Shown here: piece after piece, positions 41,816-49,566 of the stretch
Numbering within the stretch: position 1 is the first letter of the stretch
How the letters are laid out: each line of letters begins with the position of its first letter
Translations under genes and position numbers: made by a program
From: Gemmatimonadaceae bacterium
Lineage (GTDB): Bacteria > Gemmatimonadota > Gemmatimonadetes > Gemmatimonadales > Gemmatimonadaceae
Reading direction: 5' to 3'
Length of the DNA stretch: 64,000 bases
Assembly (NCBI GenBank): GCA_035533755.1
Contig: DATLTC010000089.1
Location: 43,941-107,940 of the forward strand
Notes under the pieces: model-generated
The model's database searches: none
What the model saw: only the letters and a program-made list of their open reading frames with translations
Told to the model about the DNA's origin: nothing

Positions 41816-42797
41816 CGACTCGGTAGAAACCAAAGTACTCCAGAGGATCGGTGTCGCCGACGACGGCGTCGCGGCCGGCCACGGCGGCCAGCGCTCGGCG
41901 CAGATCATCGGGCAGGGGCGATCGCAATTCGATCCTGGCACCCGTCGCCGGATGCCGGAATGCCAGCCATGCCGCATGTAGAAAATGCCGCTTGGGAGGC
42001 AGCGAGACCAGACTCCGCCCCCCGCCGCCGCCGTACGTATCGTCCCCCACCACCGGATGCCCGATCGACGCCAGGTGGACGCGGATCTGATGGGTCCGCC
42101 CCGTGTGCAGGTGCGCTCGCAGCAGATCGGCGGCGTCGAACCGGGCCAGCCGGTGGAAGACGGTCTTGGCGGCGCGCCCCGTGGCCACGATCGCCATCCG
42201 TTTGCGGTCGTTCGGATCGCGGGCCACCGGACGGTCCACCGTGATCACGTCGGCGCTCAGGTGGCCCCACGCCAGAGCCGCGTACCGCCGCACGATCTCG
42301 CGGCGCGCCAGCGCCGCGCCCAGCACGCGGTGCGCGCGATCGGTCTTCGCCACCAGCAGCAGCCCCGAGGTCTCCTTGTCGAGACGATGGACGATCCCGG
42401 CGCGCTCGTCGTCCCCCTCCCCCGACAGGGCCCCGCCCCGCCCCTTGAGCGCGTTCACGAGCGTGCCCGTCCAGTTGCCGGGCGCCGGATGCACCACCAT
42501 GCCGGCCGCCTTGTCGATCACCAGCACCTCGTCGTCCTCGTACGCGACGACGAGCGGGATCGCCTCCCCCAGCACGTCGCGGGGGCTCGGCGCCGGGATC
42601 GTCACCTCGACCACCATGTCCGGGTCGGCGCGGAAGCTCGCCTTCTCGTGGCGGCCCCGCACCAGCACGTGCCCCTGCGCGATGAGCGTGGCGGCCTGCG
42701 TGCGCGACAGGTTCAGCCGGCCGGCCACCAGCAGATCGAGCCGCGGCGCCGACGCCGGCGCGGAGAACCGCTCGACGCGCGCCGCCCGGTCACTCAC
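41808..42797 (-). CDS. rluD: 23S rRNA pseudouridine synthase, RluD family
   Basis: 329 aa. An S4 RNA-binding domain (RLDLLVAGRLNLSRTQAATLIAQG) is followed by the RluA-type catalytic domain with the invariant HRLDKETSGLLLVAKT (catalytic Asp) and LLRAHLHTGRTHQIRVHLA. RluD converts three uridines in helix 69 of 23S rRNA to pseudouridine. The pairing lspA-rluD is common in bacteria, which supports RluD over RluA or RluC. It overlaps lspA by 8 nt and the cheW gene by 8 nt, so the chemosensory operon may be read through from housekeeping genes. Confidence 0.93.
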   Translation of the reverse strand: MSDRAARVERFSAPASAPRLDLLVAGRLNLSRTQAATLIAQGHVLVRGRHEKASFRADPDMVVEVTIPAPSPRDVLGEAIPLVVAYEDDEVLVIDKAAGMVVHPAPGNWTGTLVNALKGRGGALSGEGDDERAGIVHRLDKETSGLLLVAKTDRAHRVLGAALARREIVRRYAALAWGHLSADVITVDRPVARDPNDRKRMAIVATGRAAKTVFHRLARFDAADLLRAHLHTGRTHQIRVHLASIGHPVVGDDTYGGGGGRSLVSLPPKRHFLHAAWLAFRHPATGARIELRSPLPDDLRRALAAVAGRDAVVGDTDPLEYFGFYRVDA

Positions 42798-43305
42798 CGG
42801 CCCGCGCGCGCTGACGCTCCTCGATCCACAGCGCCACGGCCAGCAGGCAGGCCCCGATCGTCACGCCCGAGTCGGCCACGTTGAACGTCCAGAACCGCAC
42901 CGTCCCCACGCCGAGATCGATGAAATCCACCACGCCGCGCCCGGAGCGCAGCCGGTCCAGGAGGTTGCCCGCCGCGCCCCCCCATGCCAGCCCCAAGCCC
43001 AACACCTTGAGCCGTTCCTTCGGCCCGCTGGACCGGTACATCTGCCAGAGCACCACGAGGGCGATCGCCGCGAAGCTCCCGAAGATCACGCGCGAATAGC
43101 GCCCCAGCGACATGCTGAACGCCGCCCCCCGATTGTAGGCGAGGGTGAACCGCCCGTACGAGCCGATCACGTCCTGGGCCACGTGCGGCGTGAGGTACCG
43201 CACGGCGAGCATCTTGGTGATGGTGTCGAGCACCACGATGCTCACCGCGGCGATCCAGAACCACCGGCGATTGGAGGACGGGGCGTCGGGCATGCGCGCG
43301 GTCAC
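42790..43305 (-). CDS. lspA: Signal peptidase II LspA, copy 1
   Basis: About 171 aa inner-membrane aspartyl protease that cleaves lipoprotein signal peptides. Four hydrophobic segments and the conserved blocks YNRGAAFSMS, WGGAAGNLLDRLRSGRGVVDFID (first catalytic Asp) and FNVADSGVTIGA (second Asp). I use GTG 43305, which overlaps the previous stop (GTGA), matching the local style; ATG 43293 is an alternative four codons shorter. It directly follows a second lspA; the two share the active-site blocks but differ elsewhere. Confidence 0.92.
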   Translation of the reverse strand: MTARMPDAPSSNRRWFWIAAVSIVVLDTITKMLAVRYLTPHVAQDVIGSYGRFTLAYNRGAAFSMSLGRYSRVIFGSFAAIALVVLWQMYRSSGPKERLKVLGLGLAWGGAAGNLLDRLRSGRGVVDFIDLGVGTVRFWTFNVADSGVTIGACLLAVALWIEERQRARAGE

Positions 43306-43844
43306 GGCGCCTGGCCGGCGGACCCGTGCCCCACCGCGGTCGACGACGCCACGGCGGCCAGCGACGCCTCGCGATCTTCGGACCACAGTACCCACGCCAG
43401 CAGGATCGCTCCCACGCTCACCGCCATGTCGGCCACGTTGAACGTGGGCCACCGCGCATTGCGGAGCCCGATGTCGATGAAATCCACCACGCCGAGTCCG
43501 CCGCGCAGACGGTCGATGAGATTGCCCAGCGCCCCGCCGCACACCAGCGCGAGGGCCAATGTGCGGGGCAGATCCCCGTCGCGGGTGGCCGCGTACAACC
43601 GCGCCAGGATGACCAACGCGACGACGGTGAGCGCCATGAAGATCCAGCGCGAATACCCACCCACGTTGAGGCCGAACGCCGCCCCGGGATTGTAGACCAG
43701 CGTGAACTGCACGGTGTTGCCGAGGACCTCGTGCGGCAGGCTCGGCAGCGGAAACAGGCGTTCGGCCAACGACTTGGTCACCGCGTCGGTGGCGGTGACC
43801 GCGCCCAGCACCGGCCAGAACAGGATCGCCTTACTTCTTGGCAT
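43302..43844 (-). CDS. lspA: Signal peptidase II LspA, copy 2
   Basis: 180 aa paralogue of the adjacent gene. Catalytic blocks are YNPGAAFGLN, CGGALGNLIDRLRGGLGVVDFID and FNVADMAVSVGA, so the enzyme should be active. It has a longer C-terminal tail (EASLAAVASSTAVGHGSAGQAP). The start ATG 43844 overlaps the dksA-type gene by 14 nt. Two intact adjacent copies suggest duplication or specialisation for different lipoprotein precursors. Confidence 0.92.
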   Translation of the reverse strand: MPRSKAILFWPVLGAVTATDAVTKSLAERLFPLPSLPHEVLGNTVQFTLVYNPGAAFGLNVGGYSRWIFMALTVVALVILARLYAATRDGDLPRTLALALVCGGALGNLIDRLRGGLGVVDFIDIGLRNARWPTFNVADMAVSVGAILLAWVLWSEDREASLAAVASSTAVGHGSAGQAP

Positions 43845-44244
43845 CTTCCTCACGCTGCTTGCATTCGATGCAGTACCGCGCGTGCGGGAGCGCATCGAGG
43901 CGGTCGAAGCCGATCAGGTTGCCGCACGACTGGCACAGCCCGTAGCTCTCGGGCGCCCGATACAGGCGGCGCAGCGCCTCGTCGATGTGCCACAGGAAGC
44001 GCCCCTCCTGGCTGGCGAACAGGAACGCCTTCTCGCGCTCCATGGCGTCGGTGCCCTGGTCGGCCATGTGGAAGGAGTAGCTGCTGAGCCCCCCGTCCGC
44101 GGACTGCGGCGTGGCGCCGAACGCTTCGTCGTACTGGCCCAGTTCCTTCAGGACGCGTTTGCGCTCTTCGAGGAGTCGCTTTTCGAAGTGCTGCACCTGC
44201 TTCTTCGACATCCCCTTCGCCTTGTTCACGCTCTTGGTGGCCAT
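43831..44244 (-). CDS. DksA/TraR-family C4 zinc-finger protein
   Basis: 137 aa. A coiled-coil-like helical half (EKRLLEERKRVLKELGQY) with an acidic tip (DQGTDAMEREKAF), then the C4 zinc finger CQSCGNLIGFDRLDALPHA and CIEC. DksA proteins bind the RNA polymerase secondary channel and act with ppGpp. The DxxDxA tip motif of E. coli DksA is not exact here, so it may be a DksA-like paralogue. It lies 1 nt after ileS, next to lspA. Confidence 0.85.
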   Translation of the reverse strand: MATKSVNKAKGMSKKQVQHFEKRLLEERKRVLKELGQYDEAFGATPQSADGGLSSYSFHMADQGTDAMEREKAFLFASQEGRFLWHIDEALRRLYRAPESYGLCQSCGNLIGFDRLDALPHARYCIECKQREEDAKK

Positions 44245-44245
44245 G

Positions 44246-47200
44246 CTACTCCGCCTTGGTTATGGCGATCCGTGCCGCGATTCCGTCAACTTCCACGGTC
44301 GGCATCGTCGCCTGGTCCCCTGCCTCGCCGTCCTCGCGCCATACCACGCGCGTGGCCAGCACCTCGCCCGCGATCCACGCCCCGTGCGTCTCCACGGCCG
44401 CCCGTACGTCGGCGTCGCCGCCGACATACAGCACGATTCGGTCGCTCACCGCAAGCCCCGTCTCCTTGCGCCCACGTTGCACCCGGCTCACCAGCTCGCG
44501 GGCCAGCCCTTCGCGCCGCAACTCCGGCGTCACCACCGGATCCAGCGCCGCGAAGAATCCCGCCTCCTCCTCCACCACCAGCTCCCCCGACGCCCGCCGC
44601 ACGATCGTGACGTCGTCGGCGTCCAGCTGGTGCGACTCGCCGCCCGCCGTCACCGCCAGCGGCGCGCCGTGCACGAACGCCCGTAACTCCTCCGGCGTGA
44701 ACGCCCCGATCGCCTGCGCCGCCAGCGGCGTCTGCTTGCCGAACTTCTTACCAAGCGTGCGGAAGTTTGGTTTCGCTTCCAGCGTGACCAGCGCGTCGCC
44801 GGTCCGCGCGAACTCCACGCGCTTCACGTTCAACTCCGTGGCCAGCAGCGGCACCAGCGGCGCCAACTCGGCCTCGTCGGCGTCGGGCGCCACGCACACC
44901 AGACGCGACAGCGGTTGCCGCACCTTCACCCCCGCCGCCTCCCGCGCCGCGCGCCCCAGCTTGGCCAGCATCCGCACCCCCGCCATCGCCCGCTCCAACG
45001 CCGGGTCGCGGTCCGCCGGCCGCTCGCGCACGAACGGCGCCAGGTGCACCGACCCCCCGGTGAGCGCGCGGTGCATCCAGTCGCTCAGGAACGGCGCCAG
45101 CGGCGCCAGCAGCCGGCAGGTCGTGACCAGCACCTCGTGCAGGGTCGCGAACGCCGCGCGGTTGTCCTCGCCGTCCACCTCGTAGAAGCGCGACCGGCTC
45201 AGCCGCACGTACCAGTTGGCCATGTCGTCGTCCACGAACCGGATGAGCGCCCGCGCCGCCGCCGTCGCGTCGTATCGCTCGAGCGCCCCGTCCACCTCCG
45301 ACTCCACGCCGGCCAGCCGCGACAGCATCCATCGGTCCATCGCCGGACGGTCGGCGGGCGCCGGATCGCGGTCCGAGGGCGCCCACCCGTAGTTGGCGTA
45401 CTGCGCGAACATCCCGCTGTACACGTTCTTGAGCGTGAGCAGGAACCGCACGGCCTGCTCGCGGATCGCCCGCTCGTCGAACTTGCGCGGCACCGACACG
45501 TCGGCCGACGCGACGAGGAACAGCCGCACGGCGTCCGCGCCGTAGGCGGCGATCACGCTCCACGGATCCACCACGTTGCCGCGGCTCTTGGACATCTTCT
45601 GGCCGTCGGCGTCGAGGATGAGATCGTTCACCACCACGTGCCCGTACGGCGCCGCCCCCGCGCCCGGCTCGCGCGTGCCCGTGCCCTCGTTGCGCGGCAG
45701 GGCGTCGCCCAGCCCGGTGGCGATCGCCAGCAGCGAGTAGAACCACCCGCGCGTCTGGTCCACGCCCTCGGCGATGAAGTCCGCCGGATACTGCCGCTCC
45801 AGCCGCTCCCGGCTCCCCGCCACGTGCGGATAGCCCCACTGCGCGAACGACATCGCGCCCGAATCGAACCAGGTGTCGATCACCTCCGGCGTGCGGCGCA
45901 TCGTGCCCCCGCACCCGGCGTGCCGGCACGCCCATTCGTAGCGGTCCACGCCCGGCTTGTGCGGATCGAAGTCCGCCGGCAACGGCGCCCCGCGGCGCTC
46001 CGCGAGATCGGCAAAGCTGCCGATCACGTCGAGATGGGCGTGGTTCGCGTCGCACACCCACACCGGCAACGGCGTGCCCCAGTACCGGTCGCGCGAGATC
46101 GCCCAGTCGATGTTGTTCTTGAGCCACTCGCCGAACCGCCCCTCGCCCACTTCGGGCGGATGCCAATCCACCCGCGCGTTCCGCGCCAGCATCTGATCGC
46201 GATACGCCGTGGTCTTCACGAACCACGACGTGCGCGCGTAGTACAGGAGCGGCGTGCCGCAGCGCCAGCAGTGCGGATACGCGTGCGTGATCTTTCCCGC
46301 CTTCCAGAGCACGCCGCGCCGCTTCAACTCCTCGATCAGCAGCGGATCGGCGTCCTTCACGAACGCGCCCCCCGCCACCGGCAGGTCGGCCGGGAATTGG
46401 CCCTGCGCGTTCACCGGTTGCAGGAACGCCAACTGGTGCCGCTTCCCGGCCGCGTAGTCGTCGGCCCCGAACGCCGGCGCCAGGTGCACCACCCCCGTGC
46501 CGTCGTCGGCCGAGACGAACTCCTCGCCCACGATGATCTCGTGCGCGCCCGGCGGATATGGCAGCCAGTCGAGCGGGCGGCGGTAGCGCATGCCCACCAG
46601 CTCCGCGCCGGACAACAGGCGCACCAGATCCCACCGCGTCGCGAAGTCCTCGCCCAGCACCGGCTTCACGCGCGATTCGGCGAGGATGACGGTGCGCGCG
46701 TCCTTCCCGTCCTTGCGCGCCAGCTCCACGTAGCCCAGCGTCGGGTGCACGGCGAGCGCCGTGTTCGACACCAGCGTCCACGGCGTCGTTGTCCAGACCA
46801 GGATGCGACGCCCGCGCCCGTCCGGCGCGCCCTCCGCGTCCACGAGATCGAGCGCCACGTACACGCTCGGATCTTCCACATCCTCGTAACCCTGCGCCAC
46901 CTCATGGCTCGACAGCGCCGTGCCGCAGCGCGGACAGTACGGCAGGATCTTGTGCCCGCGGTACAGGTAGCCCTGGCCGTGCAGCGTCTTGAGCGCCCAC
47001 CACACGCTCTCCACGTACTCGTTGCTGTACGTCACGTACGGGTGCTCGTAGTCCAACCAGTAGCCGATCCGCGCGCTCAGCTTCTCCCAATCGCCGCGAT
47101 AGGTGAACACGCTGTCGCGGCACAACTGGTTGAACTCGGCCACCCCCAGCGCTTCGATCTGCTGCTTGCCGCTGATCCCCAGCCGCTTCTCCACCTCGAT

Positions 47201-47503
47201 CTCCACCGGCAGCCCGTGCGTGTCCCACCCCGCCTTGCGCAGCACGCGGAACCCCTTCATCGCCCGATGGCGGCAGAACAGGTCCTTGATCGTCCGCGAG
47301 AACACGTGGTGGATGCCCGGCTTGCCGTTGGCCGTGGGCGGACCTTCAAAGAATACGTATGACGGCCGGCCCTCGCTCTCCACGAGCGTCCGCGCGAACA
47401 GCCCCTCCGCCTCCCAGCGCGCCAGCACGTCGCGCTCCAGGTCGTCCGCCGATCGCTCGGCGGGCAGCATCGCGAACCGCGTCGCGTCGGGAGCCGCCGT
47501 CAC
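44246..47503 (-). CDS. ileS: Isoleucyl-tRNA synthetase, IleRS2 (eukaryotic-like) type, with GXHH signature
   Basis: 1085 aa class I synthetase. It opens with the Rossmann core (PPTANGKPGIHHVFSRT, about 55-71), has editing-domain features in the middle, the KMSKS motif GQKMSKSRGNVVDPW (about residue 632), and a long C-terminal anticodon-binding part without a zinc-ribbon end, all fitting IleRS2. The HXGH signature reads G-I-H-H: positions 1 and 3 appear exchanged. Published work on IleRS2 links GXHH to extreme mupirocin resistance. I choose GTG 47503, overlapping the pnp stop (GTGA); an internal ATG (MLPAERS) 11 codons in is an alternative. Confidence 0.94.
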   Translation of the reverse strand: MTAAPDATRFAMLPAERSADDLERDVLARWEAEGLFARTLVESEGRPSYVFFEGPPTANGKPGIHHVFSRTIKDLFCRHRAMKGFRVLRKAGWDTHGLPVEIEVEKRLGISGKQQIEALGVAEFNQLCRDSVFTYRGDWEKLSARIGYWLDYEHPYVTYSNEYVESVWWALKTLHGQGYLYRGHKILPYCPRCGTALSSHEVAQGYEDVEDPSVYVALDLVDAEGAPDGRGRRILVWTTTPWTLVSNTALAVHPTLGYVELARKDGKDARTVILAESRVKPVLGEDFATRWDLVRLLSGAELVGMRYRRPLDWLPYPPGAHEIIVGEEFVSADDGTGVVHLAPAFGADDYAAGKRHQLAFLQPVNAQGQFPADLPVAGGAFVKDADPLLIEELKRRGVLWKAGKITHAYPHCWRCGTPLLYYARTSWFVKTTAYRDQMLARNARVDWHPPEVGEGRFGEWLKNNIDWAISRDRYWGTPLPVWVCDANHAHLDVIGSFADLAERRGAPLPADFDPHKPGVDRYEWACRHAGCGGTMRRTPEVIDTWFDSGAMSFAQWGYPHVAGSRERLERQYPADFIAEGVDQTRGWFYSLLAIATGLGDALPRNEGTGTREPGAGAAPYGHVVVNDLILDADGQKMSKSRGNVVDPWSVIAAYGADAVRLFLVASADVSVPRKFDERAIREQAVRFLLTLKNVYSGMFAQYANYGWAPSDRDPAPADRPAMDRWMLSRLAGVESEVDGALERYDATAAARALIRFVDDDMANWYVRLSRSRFYEVDGEDNRAAFATLHEVLVTTCRLLAPLAPFLSDWMHRALTGGSVHLAPFVRERPADRDPALERAMAGVRMLAKLGRAAREAAGVKVRQPLSRLVCVAPDADEAELAPLVPLLATELNVKRVEFARTGDALVTLEAKPNFRTLGKKFGKQTPLAAQAIGAFTPEELRAFVHGAPLAVTAGGESHQLDADDVTIVRRASGELVVEEEAGFFAALDPVVTPELRREGLARELVSRVQRGRKETGLAVSDRIVLYVGGDADVRAAVETHGAWIAGEVLATRVVWREDGEAGDQATMPTVEVDGIAARIAITKAE

Positions 47504-48360
47504 ATCCGCTCCAGCACGCCGTGCACCAGACGGCCCAGCGTCGGCTCGGCCCGCCCCGCCACCGCGATCACCTCGGCCAGGCTCGTGGGCGTGAGCGTTT
47601 CGGGAACGCACTCGTCGGTGATGATCGAGAAGCCCAGCACCCGCATCCCCTCGTGCACGGCCACGATCACTTCCGGCACCGTGGACATCCCCACCACGTC
47701 GGCGCCCATCCCGCGCAACATGCGGTACTCGGCGCGCGTCTCCAGGTTCGGCCCCGCCACCGCCACGTACACGCCTTCGCGCAACACCACCCCCTCGGCG
47801 CGCGCCGCCTCGCGCGCCAGAGCCGCGAGCCCCGCATCGTAGGGCGCCGACATGTCCGGAAACCGCGGCCCCCGCCGATCGTCGTTGGCGCCGATCAGCG
47901 GATTGTCGCCCAGAAGATTGATGTGGTCGACGATCAGCATCACGTCCCCCGCCTTCCACGCCGGGTTCATCCCCCCGCACGCGTTCGACACCACCAGCAC
48001 CGGCGCCCCGAGCGCGTGCAGCACGCGCACCGGAAACGTCACCTGCCGCAGTGTGTAGCCCTCGTACCGGTGGAATCGCCCCTGCATCATCAGCACCGTC
48101 TTGCCCGCCAGCGTGCCGCACAGCAGACGCCCGGCGTGCGCCTCCACCGTCGCCACCGGAAACCCCGGAATCTCGCCGTATGGAATCGCCGCCTCGATGG
48201 CCATCTCCTCGGCCAGGCGCCCCAGCCCGGTCCCGAGGATGATCGCCGCATCCGGACGGCGCGGAAACCGCGCCCGCACGACCTCGGCCGCCGCGTCGAT
48301 CGGCGCCTCCATCGTCGCTGCGGTGTCCGGTGCTGCGTGCGTCGTCATCGTGGTCATCAT
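47500..48360 (-). CDS. Purine nucleoside phosphorylase (trimeric PNP type)
   Basis: 286 aa. Phosphate site ILGTGLGRLAEEM, HAGRLLCG, RFHRYEGYTLRQVTFPVRVL, VSNACGGMN, GPNLETRAEY, MGADVVGMSTVPE and ITDECVPET match the trimeric PNP family (PunA/XapA-like), which phosphorolyses inosine and guanosine to base and ribose-1-phosphate. The start at ATG 48360 has further ATGs three and twelve nucleotides in. It lies 11 nt after divIVA and overlaps ileS. hpt, a partner in purine salvage, is nearby at 55 kb. Confidence 0.93.
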   Translation of the reverse strand: MMTTMTTHAAPDTAATMEAPIDAAAEVVRARFPRRPDAAIILGTGLGRLAEEMAIEAAIPYGEIPGFPVATVEAHAGRLLCGTLAGKTVLMMQGRFHRYEGYTLRQVTFPVRVLHALGAPVLVVSNACGGMNPAWKAGDVMLIVDHINLLGDNPLIGANDDRRGPRFPDMSAPYDAGLAALAREAARAEGVVLREGVYVAVAGPNLETRAEYRMLRGMGADVVGMSTVPEVIVAVHEGMRVLGFSIITDECVPETLTPTSLAEVIAVAGRAEPTLGRLVHGVLERM

Positions 48361-48371
48361 CGCGGCGTTCG

Positions 48372-48875
48372 TCAGACGTCCTCTCCGGCGCCGGCCGGCG
48401 CGTCGGACGTCGCCATGCTGTCGGCCGCCGTCAGCTCCGCCAACTGCCGCTCGATGAGCACCCGGAACTGCGTCACGAACGTGCGGCGGGCCCGTTCCAG
48501 AGCCAGCAGCTCCTGCTCCAGGCCCCGCGCGTCGGCCCGCGCCTGATCGAGCAGCCGTTCGCCCTCCGCCCGCGCCTCGCGAATGATCAGCTGCCCCTCG
48601 CGCTCGGCCTGCTCGCCGATCTCGGAGCGCAGCTGCTGCGCCGAGACCAGCGCGTCGTTCAGCGCCTTGTCGCGTTCGCGGAACGCGCGCAGCTGCTCGT
48701 GGAAGCCCTTGGCCTTGGCCTCGAGCTCCTGATTCACGCGCATCAACCGCTCCAACTCCTCCGCGACCTGCTCCCGGAACTGATCCACGCGCTCGGGATC
48801 GTACCCGCGCAGCGCCTTCCCGAAGTCGTACCGCCGTACGTCGAGTGGCGTGAGATGAAACGTTTCATCGATCAT
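48372..48875 (-). CDS. divIVA: DivIVA-domain protein
   Basis: 167 aa. The N-terminal DivIVA signature is clear (MIDETFHLTPLDVRRYDFGKAL, with GYDPERVDQFREQVAEEL), followed by a long coiled coil (about 40-150). DivIVA proteins sense negative membrane curvature and recruit pole or septum partners in Gram-positives; GpsB-like and DivIVA-like proteins also occur in a few diderm phyla. Position next to yggS is conserved in many bacteria, which supports the call. It overlaps yggS by 4 nt (ATGA). Confidence 0.88.
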   Translation of the reverse strand: MIDETFHLTPLDVRRYDFGKALRGYDPERVDQFREQVAEELERLMRVNQELEAKAKGFHEQLRAFRERDKALNDALVSAQQLRSEIGEQAEREGQLIIREARAEGERLLDQARADARGLEQELLALERARRTFVTQFRVLIERQLAELTAADSMATSDAPAGAGEDV

Positions 48876-49555
48876 GCGGCCCTCGCTCCGAAGAGGATCG
48901 TCCCTAGACGAACGCAGGTGGCGCCCTCCTCCACCGCGATCTCGAAATCGTTCGACATGCCCATCGACAGGCCCGTGGCGTCGTGCCCCGCCGCGCGCAG
49001 CACCTCGCGCGCCCCACGTGCCCCCGCGAACACCCGGCGCAGCAGCGCCTCGTCGGCGTCCAGCGGCGCCATCGTCATCACACCTCGCACGCGCAGTCCC
49101 GCCATCCCCCGCAAACGCTCGGCCTCCGTCGGCAACGCCTCCGGCAGGTACCCGCCCTTCGACGCCTCACCCACCACGTTCACCTGCACCAGCACGTCGA
49201 ACACCAGCCCCGACGACCGCCCATAGGCATCCACCGCGTCGGCCAGCGAGGCCCGGTCCAGCGAATGCGTGAGCACGAATCGCGGCAGCGCCTTCACCTT
49301 GTTCCGCTGCAGATGACCGATCAGGTGCCAGCGCGCCGCCACCGACACCGCATCCATCTTGGGCAGCGCTTCCTGCACGCGGTTTTCCCCTACGTCCGGC
49401 ACGCCGGCCGCCACCGCCGCCGCCACCGCGTCCGGTCCGTGCGTCTTGGTGACCGCGATCAGCGTCACCGCCTGACCGTGTCCTCCCCGCCGCACCGCAG
49501 CCGCGATCCGCTCGCGCACTTCGGCCACCCGTTCCGGAAGGTCCGAAAATGGCAT
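48872..49555 (-). CDS. yggS: PLP homeostasis protein YggS (PLPBP family)
   Basis: 227 aa, TIM-barrel PLP-binding protein without known enzymatic activity. The PLP lysine lies in LIAVTKTHG, with GENRVQEALPK, WHLIGHLQRNK, VQVNV, GLSMGMSNDFEIAVEEG and VRLGTILFG, all family motifs. Role: keeps pyridoxal phosphate and amino-acid pools balanced. It lies 11 nt after the DUF2723 gene and overlaps divIVA. Confidence 0.95.
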   Translation of the reverse strand: MPFSDLPERVAEVRERIAAAVRRGGHGQAVTLIAVTKTHGPDAVAAAVAAGVPDVGENRVQEALPKMDAVSVAARWHLIGHLQRNKVKALPRFVLTHSLDRASLADAVDAYGRSSGLVFDVLVQVNVVGEASKGGYLPEALPTEAERLRGMAGLRVRGVMTMAPLDADEALLRRVFAGARGAREVLRAAGHDATGLSMGMSNDFEIAVEEGATCVRLGTILFGARAA

Positions 49556-49566
49556 AACACAATAAC

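Noticed and set aside
43831..44244. Canonical DksA itself
   Set aside because: The zinc finger and coiled coil fit the family, but the DxxDxA tip motif is not exact, so only the DksA/TraR family is claimed and no symbol given.
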